From Prochlorococcus sp. AG-402-C09 (GTDB taxonomy: Bacteria > Cyanobacteriota > Cyanobacteriia > PCC-6307 > Cyanobiaceae): 64,000 nucleotides of DNA. Position 1 is the stretch's first letter, and each line of letters opens with the position of its first letter. This document shows positions 49,519-59,076 of this stretch, piece by piece. The translations under genes were made by a program, and so were the position numbers. Location of the stretch: contig QCHN01000002.1 of NCBI GenBank assembly GCA_003279565.1, positions 62,001 through 126,000 on the forward strand. Reading direction: 5' to 3'. Below the pieces are notes generated by a model that was not told the DNA's origin, made no database searches, and saw nothing but the letters and a program-made list of their open reading frames with translations.

Positions 49519-49534
49519 GTTTAAACGTTTAAAC
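49519..49534. promoter_or_regulatory. 16-bp perfect palindrome (possible operator)
   Basis: GTTTAAACGTTTAAAC, exactly equal to its reverse complement, 38 bases upstream of the S4-domain gene. The central AAACGTTT with CpG centre recalls LacI-type operators. On the plus strand a six-T run follows two bases later. Confidence 0.45.
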
Positions 49535-49628
49535 CTTTTTTCTTCAATATTTGAGAAATATAATATACAATCTTGGATCAAAGCTATTAATGTAAATAGT
49601 CGCTTTAAAAATATTATTTAACTTGATA

Positions 49629-50195
49629 CTATTCTTTTCCTATGGTTATTATTTTTAGGCTTTCTGTTTCTTTTAGTATTGCCCAAGGTGGTTCGATCTC
49701 AATTGGTAATTCTAGAATTAAGAGCCAAAAACCTTCTTCACTTTTTTTTTGAATAGCTCTCAAATCATCAACTATTTCTTGGCTAATGCCTCCAGCCGAA
49801 AAAAAACTTCCTAGAGCTCCTGAAATCATTCCAACTAGGCCACCTAGAAGCTTCTCTAATTGATTGGGAAATCCCATATCTGCAAATGTCTTCAGATCGG
49901 TCATTTGAGAAAAGCTTAGGCCTGCAATAAAACCAAAAGGTATCAACCATGTCGCCAAAGTCTTTTGGCGATCCTTTCGAGCAAGAGCTGGATTCAAAAG
50001 CTTGATATTATTAAAACTTGATTGATTTACAAATACTTCTTCAGATATGTCTAAATTTGAATTCTCGTGCTCCGATTTGTTATCCAATGGTTCTACAAGA
50101 TCGCAATTAAGGATAGGTGTTTGAGCCTCTCTCAATTTGAGTAGCAACTCTTTTGCTGGTTCTTTTTCTTTTAGGATGATGACGTATGTGGACAC
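49629..50195 (-). CDS. Hypothetical protein, 188 residues
   Basis: N-terminal domain (TYVIILKEKEPAKELLLKLREAQTPIL, ACT- or ferredoxin-like by eye), linker, then a glycine-rich hydrophobic stretch at about 84-135 (ATWLIPFGFIAGLSFSQM... LLGGLVGMISGALGSFFSAGG) that may insert in a membrane, and a soluble C-terminus repeating the first domain's character (EEGFWLLILELPIEIEPPWAILKETESLKII). Typical of conserved cyanobacterial hypotheticals. Divergent from serA. Confidence 0.7.
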   Translation of the reverse strand: MSTYVIILKEKEPAKELLLKLREAQTPILNCDLVEPLDNKSEHENSNLDISEEVFVNQSSFNNIKLLNPALARKDRQKTLATWLIPFGFIAGLSFSQMTDLKTFADMGFPNQLEKLLGGLVGMISGALGSFFSAGGISQEIVDDLRAIQKKSEEGFWLLILELPIEIEPPWAILKETESLKIITIGKE

Positions 50196-50299
50196 TAATT
50201 AGCTCCTTGAAATGTTTGGATATTCAATCCTGCTCAACATAATTCTGGTCAGCGGCAAATAGATCACTAAAGTTCAGATCGGCACGTGTATCGCCTTTA

Positions 50300-51886
50300 A
50301 TGACGAAAGTTCTTGTTTCTGATCCAATTGATCAAGCAGGTATAGATATTCTTACTCAGGTTGCTCAGGTTGACCAAAAAGTAGGTCTTTCTATAGATGA
50401 CTTAAAGAATATAATTTGTGATTATGACGGATTAATGATCCGTTCAGGAACCCAAGTGACTTCGGAAGTGATTTCTGAAGCAAAGAAATTGAGAATAATT
50501 GGTAGAGCAGGAGTTGGAGTTGATAATGTTGATGTGCCAAGTGCAACTAGGAAGGGGGTATTAGTTGTTAATTCGCCAGGTGGAAACACCATTGCAGCAG
50601 CAGAGCATGCTTTAGCAATGATTCTTGCATTATCTAGAAATATTCCTCAAGCACATGCAAGTATGTTTTCTGGAGGCTGGGATCGGAAGAAATATGTAGG
50701 AAATGAGCTTTATAAGAAAACTTTGGGAGTCGTTGGACTTGGCAAGATTGGATCTCATGTGGCAAAGGTCGCAAATGCAATGGGTATGGCAGTCATTGGA
50801 TTTGATCCATTTGTTTCTACTGAAAGAGCTCAACAAATGCAGGTTCGATTAAGTGATATTGAAGAGTTGTTCAAAAAAGCTGATTATGTAACACTTCATC
50901 TCCCAAGAACTCCTGAAACAGAGAATTTAGTTGATATAGATCTTCTAAGAAAAATGAAACCATCTGCAAGATTGGTTAATTGTGCAAGGGGCGGGATTAT
51001 CAATGAAAATGATTTAGCTAATGCATTGGAAGAAAATGTTATTCAAGGTGCTGCAATCGATGTATACGCGAAAGAACCTTTAGCTGAGAACTCTCCTCTA
51101 CGTGCAGTAAAAAAAGGATTGGTTCTCACGCCACATCTAGGTGCTTCAACTGTTGAGGCACAACAAAATGTAGCTATTGATGTTGCAGAGCAAATTAGAG
51201 ATGTTCTTTTAGGCTTGCCAGCACGCAGCGCAGTAAATATTCCAGGTCTTAGCGCAGAGATAATGGATAGTCTTAAACCACATTTAAAACTTGCGGAGAC
51301 ATTGGGATTATTAGTTAGTCAAATTTCAGGGGGACAGATTCAAAAATTAGAAGTACGTTTACAAGGAGAATTCGCTCAACATCCATCTCAGCCACTAGTT
51401 ATTGCTACTTTGAAGGGATTACTCACTAGCGCATTGGGAGATAAAATTAATTATGTAAACGCTTCATTGGAAGCTAAAGGACGCGGTATTGATGTTGTAG
51501 AAATCAAGGATGAGTTGAGCCCAGAGTTTGCTCGAGGCTCCTTGAAGTTGGATAGTTTTAGCGACAAAGGTGGACATAGTGTCTCTGGCACTATTTTTGG
51601 TGATGGTGATCTTGGTATTACAAGTATTGATGAGTACCCGATAAATTTTGTGCCAAGCAGGCATATGCTTTTTACCAGGCATAGGGATATGCCTGGAATT
51701 ATTGGCCAGATAGGCTCACTTCTTGGGAAATATAATGTGAACATTGCATCAATGCAAGTAGGCAGAAGGATTGTTAGAGGTGAGGCAGTTATGGTTTTAA
51801 GTATCGATGACCCTATCCCCTCTGAGTTATTGGGTTCAGTTCTTTCAATGCAAGGAATAAACGAAGCGCATTCTGTGACTTTATAG
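50300..51886 (+). CDS. serA: D-3-phosphoglycerate dehydrogenase
   Basis: First step of phosphorylated serine biosynthesis. 528 residues: substrate and NAD domains (GLGKIGSHVAKVA binding motif at about 147-159, NCARGGIINE and catalytic H in LTPHLGAST), an allosteric substrate-binding-like middle domain and a C-terminal ACT domain (HRDMPGIIGQIGSLLGKYNVNIASMQVGR) for serine feedback. Full-length, long form. Upstream of prmA by 23 bases. Confidence 0.96.
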   Translation: MTKVLVSDPIDQAGIDILTQVAQVDQKVGLSIDDLKNIICDYDGLMIRSGTQVTSEVISEAKKLRIIGRAGVGVDNVDVPSATRKGVLVVNSPGGNTIAAAEHALAMILALSRNIPQAHASMFSGGWDRKKYVGNELYKKTLGVVGLGKIGSHVAKVANAMGMAVIGFDPFVSTERAQQMQVRLSDIEELFKKADYVTLHLPRTPETENLVDIDLLRKMKPSARLVNCARGGIINENDLANALEENVIQGAAIDVYAKEPLAENSPLRAVKKGLVLTPHLGASTVEAQQNVAIDVAEQIRDVLLGLPARSAVNIPGLSAEIMDSLKPHLKLAETLGLLVSQISGGQIQKLEVRLQGEFAQHPSQPLVIATLKGLLTSALGDKINYVNASLEAKGRGIDVVEIKDELSPEFARGSLKLDSFSDKGGHSVSGTIFGDGDLGITSIDEYPINFVPSRHMLFTRHRDMPGIIGQIGSLLGKYNVNIASMQVGRRIVRGEAVMVLSIDDPIPSELLGSVLSMQGINEAHSVTL

Positions 51887-51909
51887 TTAGATAGGTTAGA
51901 AATATAGAT

Positions 51910-52821
51910 TTGCATAATTCTGAGATTTCCTGGTTGAGATTGGAGCAAGAGTTTCCATTTGAGCTAGAAGATTCTTTTTATTGGCTATTGAACAAGCTGG
52001 ATATATATAGGTTCTCTTTTGAGAAAGATCCAGATAACCATTCCATTCAAACGCTATTTATATGGCTTCCTTTGAATGAGTGGTTAGTTACAGATCAGGA
52101 GATCTTAGTCAAATCATTGATTTCATTAGCAAAAACTTTTGACTTGACTTTGCCCTCATGCAAATGGATGCAAGTAAAAGATGAAGATTGGAGCTTAAGT
52201 TGGAAAAAAAACTGGAAGCCTGACCCAATAGGAAAATCAATCTTAATTTTACCGGCATGGTTAGACGTTCCTGCGAAATTTTTAGAACGAAAAATTATTC
52301 GTTTAGACCCAGGAAGTGCTTTTGGAACTGGTAGCCATCCCTCTACGCGATTATGCATTGAAGCTTTGGATAATGACCCTCCATCAGGTCAAATAGTCGC
52401 TGACTTGGGATGTGGCAGTGGAATATTATCTTTGGCTGCATTGAAGTTAGGGGCGCAGAGTACTTTCTCTGTTGATACTGATTCATTAGCAATATCAGCC
52501 ACCAAAATCAATTCTGATTTAAATCATTTTCCTGAAAACCTCTTAAATGTTTTTCTTGGTTCTATTGAGGAACTCGAGGCGAAAATACCTGAAAAAAAAA
52601 TTGATTTAATTCTCTGCAATATTCTTGCACCTGTCATAAAATCATTAGGACCAAGTTTCGAGAAAATTATTGGTTATAAAGGTAAACTGATTTTGTCTGG
52701 TTTATTAGTTGAGCAAATTAAAGAACTTCAAGAATTTTTTTTATCACTTGGTTGGAAAGTTCTTGATATTAAGACAAAGGATCAATGGGCCTTAATGATA
52801 TTGACTCAAGATTTACCTTGA
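51910..52821 (+). CDS. prmA: Ribosomal protein L11 methyltransferase
   Basis: Trimethylates ribosomal protein L11. 303 residues from a TTG start. The GSAFGTGSHPSTRLCIEAL motif (136-153) and SAM-binding ADLGCGSGILSLAAL motif (164-178) are characteristic, and the catalytic-site LILCNILAPVI is present. Probably co-transcribed with serA, and with petF 37 bases downstream. Confidence 0.94.
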   Translation: MHNSEISWLRLEQEFPFELEDSFYWLLNKLDIYRFSFEKDPDNHSIQTLFIWLPLNEWLVTDQEILVKSLISLAKTFDLTLPSCKWMQVKDEDWSLSWKKNWKPDPIGKSILILPAWLDVPAKFLERKIIRLDPGSAFGTGSHPSTRLCIEALDNDPPSGQIVADLGCGSGILSLAALKLGAQSTFSVDTDSLAISATKINSDLNHFPENLLNVFLGSIEELEAKIPEKKIDLILCNILAPVIKSLGPSFEKIIGYKGKLILSGLLVEQIKELQEFFLSLGWKVLDIKTKDQWALMILTQDLP

Positions 52822-52858
52822 ATTAAATAAATTCTAAATTTTCAGATTAACAACCTTC

Positions 52859-53158
52859 ATGAAATCTTTTAAGATCACTTTTATCAATGAGTTAAGTGGT
52901 CTTCAAGAAATTGTCGATATCCCTGATGACAAATATATTCTTGATGCTGCCTGTGAGCAAAATATTGAGCTTCCTTACTCCTGTCGATCGGGAGCATGTT
53001 CGACTTGTGTCGCTAAATTAGAAAAAGGAGAGGTTGACCAACAGGATCAAAGCTTTTTGGATGATGATCAAATAAAAAAAGGTTATGTTTTGATTTGCAT
53101 TGCATACCCGACTTCAGATTGCACAATTAGAACAAATGCCGAAGAAGAAATGTATTGA
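52859..53158 (+). CDS. petF: Plant-type [2Fe-2S] ferredoxin
   Basis: Electron carrier from photosystem I. 99 residues. Cluster ligands Cys42, Cys47, Cys50 and Cys80 ([10 protein letters not shown] and ICIAYP). Acidic surface (pI low), as expected for a photosynthetic ferredoxin. One of several paralogues expected in the genome; cannot be told from the sequence whether it is the main photosynthetic one. Confidence 0.95.
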   Translation: MKSFKITFINELSGLQEIVDIPDDKYILDAACEQNIELPYSCRSGACSTCVAKLEKGEVDQQDQSFLDDDQIKKGYVLICIAYPTSDCTIRTNAEEEMY

Positions 53159-53267
53159 TATTAATTTTTTCGCCAGATTTTTATCGTTTCGCTTGCCAAA
53201 TATCTCCTTTCTCGCCAACCTCTGGTTTATGTGCTCAAGGGCGCAAATAAAATTATTTATGGATTAA

Positions 53268-53657
53268 TTGATTTCAGAAGTTTTGCCAATCGATAAAGTT
53301 CAAGGTCTTTTAGACCATGGTTCAATTCATTCAAGTATTGGTGGTCAATTTAGTTTTAGGGTTTTAGGCCCATGTTGTCGTCTCTATGACCGAGAGGAAT
53401 TACCTTGGCCTTGTTGCAGGCTCTCATGGCGAAGTAAGGAACCTAGTTGGAGAAGAATTGGGAAAAGATTGGTTGCTGATATTGCGGCACAAAAATGCCC
53501 ATCATATTCTGTTGAGATTATCCAACCAGGAGTAAAACCAACAAAAACAATTTTGACTTTGTTTTCTCGTCGTTTAGATACAAATATTCAGGAATGGTGG
53601 TATAGCAAACATCCGCGTTCTAGAGATAGCTCAAATATTTCGCCTCAAGCGGCATGA
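53268..53657 (+). CDS. Conserved hypothetical cyanobacterial protein, 129 residues
   Basis: TTG start, since the nearer ATG is followed by a stop. Cysteine-rich centre: GPCCRLYDREELPWPCCRLSWRSKEPSWRRIGKRLVADIAAQKCPSYSVEI. Two CC pairs and a further Cys could bind metal. The second half is basic and Trp-rich. No membrane segments. The sequence strikes me as well conserved in type, but no named family. Confidence 0.7.
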   Translation: MISEVLPIDKVQGLLDHGSIHSSIGGQFSFRVLGPCCRLYDREELPWPCCRLSWRSKEPSWRRIGKRLVADIAAQKCPSYSVEIIQPGVKPTKTILTLFSRRLDTNIQEWWYSKHPRSRDSSNISPQAA

Positions 53658-53781
53658 GTTTAGAAAAATTGAAAATTCTTTTGGATTTAAAGTGATGAAG
53701 ATATGAAGCATTTCACGCATAAGTTCATACCATTTCTCAAATTTGAAGGATAATTGTAAGTAATTAAATTTCAACACAGGG

Positions 53782-53973
53782 ATGAACTTCGACTATCACG
53801 CTGTTGCTTCTGCTGCTACTGCTGCTATTCCTTTGGCTGCGGGAGCTGCTGGAGTTGGCTATTTTATATTGCGCCAAAAAGGCTTTGGTTTTGGCACCTC
53901 ACACCTGCTGGTTGGGTTGCCTATGTTTGCGGTTGGAGGAGCTGCAGCAGCTTTTTTCCTTATCACAAAGTGA
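53782..53973 (+). CDS. Small membrane protein, 63 residues
   Basis: Two helices (about 9-29 and 40-60) rich in Ala and Gly: ATAAIPLAAGAAGVGYFILRQ and LLVGLPMFAVGGAAAAFFLI. Central short loop KGFGFGTSH. Good coding character; no family recognised. Followed by a strong terminator and convergent with the pentapeptide gene. Confidence 0.65.
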   Translation: MNFDYHAVASAATAAIPLAAGAAGVGYFILRQKGFGFGTSHLLVGLPMFAVGGAAAAFFLITK

Positions 53974-53987
53974 TATAAGTCATTATT

Positions 53988-54030
53988 TAACCAATAAGAA
54001 AGGGGCCATTGGCCCCTTTCTTATTGGTTA
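53988..54030. terminator. Perfect 20-bp hairpin (bidirectional terminator)
   Basis: TAACCAATAAGAAAGGGGCC (53988-54007) and its exact reverse complement at 54011-54030 around the loop ATT. Lies between convergent genes, 15 bases after one stop and 18 before the other. Confidence 0.85.
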
Positions 54031-54047
54031 TTAAATTTTGGATAAAT

Positions 54048-54596
54048 TTAAGTACCTGGGTTGAAACCTTGACCTTTGGTCGCAGGAACATATCCAGCAG
54101 CTGTAGTGCTACAACCAAGACTTTCGGCTGTGCTTCCAGTAGCTACTTTACATAGATTCTTTTGTTGACTTCTATCAAGTACAGCATCAGTAAAGTCAGC
54201 GCCATCAATGGTTACACCATCAAAAACACTCTTAAGTAACTCTGCACCAGTCAGTTTTACATTTGTCAGGTTCGCATTATCAAACCTTGTTGCATAGGCA
54301 ATGACATTGGTCATGTTTGCGCCCGTTAGATCAGAGTTCTTCAAAGTTGAGACACTGAAATAAGCCCCAGTGAAATTTGCCCCACCAAGATCTTTCCCTG
54401 ATAAGTCGTATTTTACATACTCTGTATTTTGTAGGTCCTTACCTGCCAAGCTTGTATCTAAGCTCTCCACTGATGAAGGATCGCTGGGATACAGGGCACT
54501 TACAGAAAGAGGACTAATAATGAGACTTACAAGTACAGGGATCAAGACTAAGAGTCTTGTAAGGGACCGTTTAAGGGAAGAAATAAGAGAATCCAT
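54048..54596 (-). CDS. Lumen-type pentapeptide repeat protein
   Basis: 182 residues. Signal peptide with hydrophobic core LLVLIPVLVSLIISPLSVSA (about 15-34). Mature part has pentapeptide repeats of A(D/N)Lxx type: DLGGANFTGAYFSVSTLKNSDLTGANMTNVIAYATRFDNANLTNVKL, ADFTDAVLD. Two cysteines near the end (NLCKVA, LGCSTT) may form a disulfide. Similar to thylakoid lumen pentapeptide proteins of plants (TL15/TL17-like by description); function unknown. Confidence 0.83.
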   Translation of the reverse strand: MDSLISSLKRSLTRLLVLIPVLVSLIISPLSVSALYPSDPSSVESLDTSLAGKDLQNTEYVKYDLSGKDLGGANFTGAYFSVSTLKNSDLTGANMTNVIAYATRFDNANLTNVKLTGAELLKSVFDGVTIDGADFTDAVLDRSQQKNLCKVATGSTAESLGCSTTAAGYVPATKGQGFNPGT

Positions 54597-54670
54597 TAAT
54601 AACGCCAGCGATTAAAGAAGCACCAAACTCGACTATTGTTTCATGTAGAGGCATTTCATAGGTAAAGGGA

Positions 54671-55633
54671 TCACGAACTGTTGCAGTTGCGGCTCTTATT
54701 TACATCAATCTGCAGAAAGTCTTTTGCTAACTGAGTATTTGGGAAAATGGCTTTTGCTTCATTAAGCAAATCATTAGGACTAGTTTCATTTCCAGGGGTA
54801 TATCTCGGACTCAAATGAGTCAAAATTAGTTGATCAACATTTGCTTTGTCAGCAATCTGAGCGGCCATAGTTGCAGTTGAATGTCCTCGTTCATAGGCCA
54901 TTTCAGTTTCTTTATGAGAATAAGTCGATTCATGGATTAATAGATCGGCCTCTCTAGAAATTTCTATTGCTGATTCTGTGTATACAGTATCTGTGCAATA
55001 AACCATGCTTGTCCCAGGCCTAGGAGGACCGCAGAATTCTTTCCCAGAAAAAATGCGACCATCTTCTAATCTCACTTCCTCCCCTCTCTGAAGGTCTGCA
55101 TAAACGGGACCAGGAGGTATCCCTTTTGATTTTGCTTTCTCTATATCGAATCTACCTGGTCTAGTTTTTTGATTCACTCTGTAAGCAAAAGATGGGATTC
55201 GATGCTTGAGTGGAGCAGTTTTGACTTCTAACTCGCAATCTTCAAACAAAATTTCTTTATTATTAGCAGCATTTTCGACCCTATGGAATTTGAGTGAGTA
55301 AGCCAATCTGCTTGAGCTGTTGTATAGACAAGAATCAATAAAGTTCTTAAGCGCAGCTGGCCCGTATAACTCAATTCCAGAGCTGCTGCCTGCTAATCCA
55401 ATACTTGCCAGAAGCCCGGGTAGACCATAAATATGATCCCCATGCATATGGGTGATAAATATTTTTTTTATTTGAGATAATTTTAGATTGCTTCTGATGA
55501 ACTGATGCTGTGTTCCTTCGCCACAATCGAACAACCACAATTCCGACCTTTGTGGAGGCTTTAATACCATCGCTGATACGTTCCTATTAAGAGTTGGAAC
55601 ACCTGAGCTTGTTCCTAGAAAAGTGACTTGCAA
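54671..55633 (-). CDS. rnz: Ribonuclease Z
   Basis: Endonuclease that trims tRNA 3' ends. 320 residues. Metallo-beta-lactamase fold with zinc motif HMHGDH (62-67), further ligands in [10 protein letters not shown] (Asp) and [10 protein letters not shown] (His), and the exosite loop [18 protein letters not shown]. Full-length short form (RNase ZS). Suited to a genome whose tRNAs lack an encoded CCA. Confidence 0.94.
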   Translation of the reverse strand: MQVTFLGTSSGVPTLNRNVSAMVLKPPQRSELWLFDCGEGTQHQFIRSNLKLSQIKKIFITHMHGDHIYGLPGLLASIGLAGSSSGIELYGPAALKNFIDSCLYNSSSRLAYSLKFHRVENAANNKEILFEDCELEVKTAPLKHRIPSFAYRVNQKTRPGRFDIEKAKSKGIPPGPVYADLQRGEEVRLEDGRIFSGKEFCGPPRPGTSMVYCTDTVYTESAIEISREADLLIHESTYSHKETEMAYERGHSTATMAAQIADKANVDQLILTHLSPRYTPGNETSPNDLLNEAKAIFPNTQLAKDFLQIDVNKSRNCNSS

Positions 55634-55730
55634 GTTTTCCTCTTTTAAAACATGGTGACATTCATAGCGTTGACCACTGGTGGATCTTCTTTCTTATAGG
55701 CAAAATTAGTACCTAAATCCAATTTTTATT

Positions 55731-56948
55731 GTGAGCGCAGCACCTAAAAGAAAATATGGATGGGCAATAATCTTTATAGCTATATTTTTTATCTCTCCAT
55801 CAAAGGCAATTGCGGCAAAAGAACCAACAATGCGTGTCTTGATAGCTAAAGACAATAAGGCAAGATTTAGAGCAGATGGCGTGAAAAATATTTTTGTTGA
55901 AGGTATCTCCTCTAATCATAGAAGAATTAAATCTTTAAATTTAGTTTATAAAAATAATAAGGTTAAATATTCAATTGATAACAAGCTAAATACATGGTTC
56001 GACTTGCCAAATAATTTTAGTTTAATTATTAGAAATAATGATAAAAGAGGAATTTGGTTTAAGAATAGAAGATATGCCGGAGAATTAAAAGTTTCATTGA
56101 ATGATAAGAAATTAAATATAATAAATTATTTAAAGTTAGAGAAGTATTTAAAAAGTGTAGTTGGTAGTGAAATGCCTAAAGAATTTCCCCTTGCAGCACT
56201 TCAAGCTCAAGCAATAGCAGCTAGGACTTATGCTCTAAAACTTTTAAATAAAAATAAATCATTTGATCTTCATTCAACACAAGCTAGTCAAGTCTACTTA
56301 GGACTTGAGTCTGAAACAGTAAAAATTAATAGAGCAGTTAAAAGTACAAATTCACTTGCTTTATTTCATAAAGATAAGTTGATAAATGCAGTTTTTCATA
56401 GTAGTTCTGGTGGTAGGACTGAGAATAGTGGAAAGGTTTGGAAGTATCAATTACCTTATTTGAAAAGTGTAGTTGACTTTGATCAGAATGGCAAAAATTA
56501 TAGATGGATTAATAAGTTTACCTCGGGAGAATTAGATCAGATATTCCCTGACTTAGGTGGGTTAAATAGTATACAAATTATCAAAAAAAGTGATACCGAT
56601 AGAGTCTTGAAAATTAGACTCTATGGAACTAATGGTAATAAGAATATCTCTGGAAAAAGATTAAGAGAAAAATTGCAATTGCTTAGTACTAAATTTGAGT
56701 TTGATTTGAAATTCAAACAAATTAGTCTAGATAATAAAGTGAATATTGATAATAAATTCTTTAATGATATAGTACCTCAACCTCTCCCGGAAATCCAAAA
56801 AGATTATTTTTTACTGGTGAGAGGTTATGGCGCTGGGCATGGGGTGGGAATGAGCCAATGGGGAGCTAAAGCTATGGCTGAAAGAGGATCAAGTTTTCGT
56901 AAAATCCTAAAACATTATTATACGGGAGTGCAAATAAAAACCTATTAG
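55731..56948 (+). CDS. SpoIID/LytB domain protein
   Basis: 405 residues. N-terminal signal anchor (WAIIFIAIFFISPSKAIAA, about 11-29), then a SpoIID-type domain: VVGSEMPKEFPLAALQAQAIAARTYAL, FHSSSGGRTENSGKVWKYQLPYLKSVVD and the C-terminal GYGAGHGVGMSQWGAKAMAERG are family hallmarks. SpoIID is a peptidoglycan lytic transglycosylase in sporulation; cyanobacterial members are probably cell-wall remodelling proteins. GTG start. Confidence 0.88.
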   Translation: MSAAPKRKYGWAIIFIAIFFISPSKAIAAKEPTMRVLIAKDNKARFRADGVKNIFVEGISSNHRRIKSLNLVYKNNKVKYSIDNKLNTWFDLPNNFSLIIRNNDKRGIWFKNRRYAGELKVSLNDKKLNIINYLKLEKYLKSVVGSEMPKEFPLAALQAQAIAARTYALKLLNKNKSFDLHSTQASQVYLGLESETVKINRAVKSTNSLALFHKDKLINAVFHSSSGGRTENSGKVWKYQLPYLKSVVDFDQNGKNYRWINKFTSGELDQIFPDLGGLNSIQIIKKSDTDRVLKIRLYGTNGNKNISGKRLREKLQLLSTKFEFDLKFKQISLDNKVNIDNKFFNDIVPQPLPEIQKDYFLLVRGYGAGHGVGMSQWGAKAMAERGSSFRKILKHYYTGVQIKTY

Positions 56949-57000
56949 GGGAATATTTAGTAGCTATGAGTTATTACTATAAGTTTTATCTTTTATGAGT

Positions 57001-57936
57001 TTAACCAATTGCATTAAACACAACCTTAGGCTTGATTTTATCGCTTTCATCTAAACCTGCTATCCCAAGGATTTTATCCTCTTTATCCAATACTAATATA
57101 TTAATTATACTATCTTCAATTTCTTTGTTATTAGATAATTCCAAACGTTTAATATCATTCTGAAAACTTATCTTTCTTCCTGAGCGCCAACTAATAATCT
57201 CTTCTTCAGAAATTAATTTAAAAGTAGAAAGATGTTTGAAAAAGAAAGTTGGATTAAGAACTTTTGGTTTGTTATTTTCTGAGTAAAATTCTGATTTCTC
57301 AGGAAGTAATACTGAATGATTCTCGTTAAAATTATAAGCTTTAGTACGTCGTAACTTTTTCAAGTGGCCACCGCACCCAATTTTATATCCAATGTCTCTA
57401 GCCAAAGATCTAATGTATGTTCCTGTTGAGCAGTCGACATCAATCAACAACTCTCCTTTGCTTTGTGACCAGCTTATTAAATGTAATTTGTTTATGGTCA
57501 CTTTTTTAGGAATTAAATCAAATTTTTCTCCTTTTCTTGCTTTCTTATAAGCTCTCTCTCCTTTAATGTGAACACTAGAAAAAATAGGAGGCTTTTGTAA
57601 TATCTCGCCTCTGAAATTTTCTAGTAGAGAATTTATATAATTTTCGCTAATTAGCGGCCAAATTTTTGATTGTATAATTTCTCCTTGAGTATCATCAGTA
57701 CTAGTAGTGGTCCCCAACTGAATGATCCCTGTATAAGCTTTAGAGCCTTTTAAGTAAGAGATTAATCTTGTTGCATCACCTATTGCTATAGGCAGTACTC
57801 CAGTGACTGAGGGGTCTAGAGTCCCACTATGTCCAATTTTTTTAATACCAAACACTTTTCGAAGTCTATTGACGCAATCATGAGAAGTAAGCCCAGCAGG
57901 CTTATCAATGACAACAAATCCAAAAGGCTTTTCCAA
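57001..57936 (-). CDS. truB: tRNA pseudouridine(55) synthase
   Basis: Makes psi55 in the T-loop of all tRNAs. 311 residues. Catalytic Asp41 in KIGHSGTLDPSVTGVLPI; the DCSTGTYIRSLARDIG motif is the second conserved region. C-terminal part has an extension of about 60 residues with a PUA-like content. Divergent from the methyltransferase gene with 75 bases between starts. Confidence 0.95.
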   Translation of the reverse strand: MEKPFGFVVIDKPAGLTSHDCVNRLRKVFGIKKIGHSGTLDPSVTGVLPIAIGDATRLISYLKGSKAYTGIIQLGTTTSTDDTQGEIIQSKIWPLISENYINSLLENFRGEILQKPPIFSSVHIKGERAYKKARKGEKFDLIPKKVTINKLHLISWSQSKGELLIDVDCSTGTYIRSLARDIGYKIGCGGHLKKLRRTKAYNFNENHSVLLPEKSEFYSENNKPKVLNPTFFFKHLSTFKLISEEEIISWRSGRKISFQNDIKRLELSNNKEIEDSIINILVLDKEDKILGIAGLDESDKIKPKVVFNAIG

Positions 57937-58011
57937 AATTAATATTGCAGGTTGACGCTCACATGAAAAGATTGTTCAAGTAACCCTGAACATTTAAAGT
58001 TATAACTCAGT

Positions 58012-58779
58012 GTGTTCAGTGAGCCAAATAATATGACCAATTTAGATCTAAGTATTTCCTGTTTTCTTAAAGATGGCTTTAATTTAAAAAAACACCTTAT
58101 TGATTTCCTTCACATAAATAATGATCAACTAGATCAAAGGTTGATTAGTGGTGTCCATGATTTAGCAGCTCTGCATCCAGGAGCATTTACTGAGAAGAAT
58201 GCAGGCGAATTTTATGAAGAAGAAGTTGGCGATGCTCATTTAATAGATCTAGCATCTTGGCATTTAAATAGTTCTAATTACATAGCTGACACGCTTCGCC
58301 TACAACAAAAATTTGCTTCTGGAAAAGTTTTAGATTTTGGTGGTGGTATTGGTACGCATGCTTTGGCTGCATCATTTTTACCAGATGTTGAACATGTTTG
58401 GTTTGTGGATCTTAATCCTCAAAACCGAAGTTTTGTAGAACATAGATCTAAGGAATTGGGTATAGAAAATAAGATTTCAGTTTTTAGAGATTTAGAAAGC
58501 ACTTCTGATGTGATTTTTGATTCTCTCGTTTGCTTGGATGTCTTAGAACATCTTCCAAATCCAGCAAAACAACTGGAAATATTTTTAGAAAAACTTTCTC
58601 CTAAAGGGATAGCTCTAATGAATTGGTATTTTTATAAAGGGAAAAATGGAGAATATCCTTTCCATTTTGATGATCCTTTTCTTATTGAGAACTTCTTTTC
58701 TACCTTACAATTAAACTACTTAGAAGTTTTTCATCCTTTTTTAATAACTACCCGAGCTTATAAACCATTGAAAAAATAA
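58012..58779 (+). CDS. SAM-dependent methyltransferase
   Basis: 255 residues. Class I fold with motif I VLDFGGGIGTHALAASFL (about 106-123), acidic end of beta2 WFVDLNPQN, and a motif similar to VCLDVLEHLPNPAKQLEIF in ubiquinone/phospholipid-type methyltransferases. Substrate unknown. GTG start at 58012; an in-frame ATG at 58033 is an alternative. Convergent with rpmA, one base between stops. Confidence 0.84.
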   Translation: MFSEPNNMTNLDLSISCFLKDGFNLKKHLIDFLHINNDQLDQRLISGVHDLAALHPGAFTEKNAGEFYEEEVGDAHLIDLASWHLNSSNYIADTLRLQQKFASGKVLDFGGGIGTHALAASFLPDVEHVWFVDLNPQNRSFVEHRSKELGIENKISVFRDLESTSDVIFDSLVCLDVLEHLPNPAKQLEIFLEKLSPKGIALMNWYFYKGKNGEYPFHFDDPFLIENFFSTLQLNYLEVFHPFLITTRAYKPLKK

Positions 58780-58780
58780 A

Positions 58781-59053
58781 CTAAGCTGATTTAACAGCAG
58801 AGATATTAATTCTTTTTCTATTTCTTAAGCCTCTACGAATACTTTCAAAGTGAACTGAACCATCAGTCAGGGCGAAAAGAGTATCATCTTTGCCCCTACC
58901 TACATTAATTCCTGGAAGGATGGAAGTACCTCTTTGGCGAATAAGAATAGATCCAGCAGTTACTTTTTCACCACCATAAGCTTTGACGCCAAGTCTTTTG
59001 GAGTTTGAATCTCTTCCATTTCTAGTTGATCCAGTACCCTTTTTATGAGCCAT
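58781..59053 (-). CDS. rpmA: 50S ribosomal protein L27
   Basis: 90 residues. Starts [30 protein letters not shown], the invariant L27 N-terminus that reaches the peptidyl transferase centre. 23 bases after rplU. No N-terminal cleavage extension of the Firmicute type. Confidence 0.98.
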   Translation of the reverse strand: MAHKKGTGSTRNGRDSNSKRLGVKAYGGEKVTAGSILIRQRGTSILPGINVGRGKDDTLFALTDGSVHFESIRRGLRNRKRINISAVKSA

Positions 59054-59076
59054 AATTCAATTAATCTTTTGCTTAA

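Noticed and set aside
51451-51948. Minus-strand open frame of 165 codons inside serA
   Set aside because: Shadow of the serA ACT-domain region; composition not protein-like.
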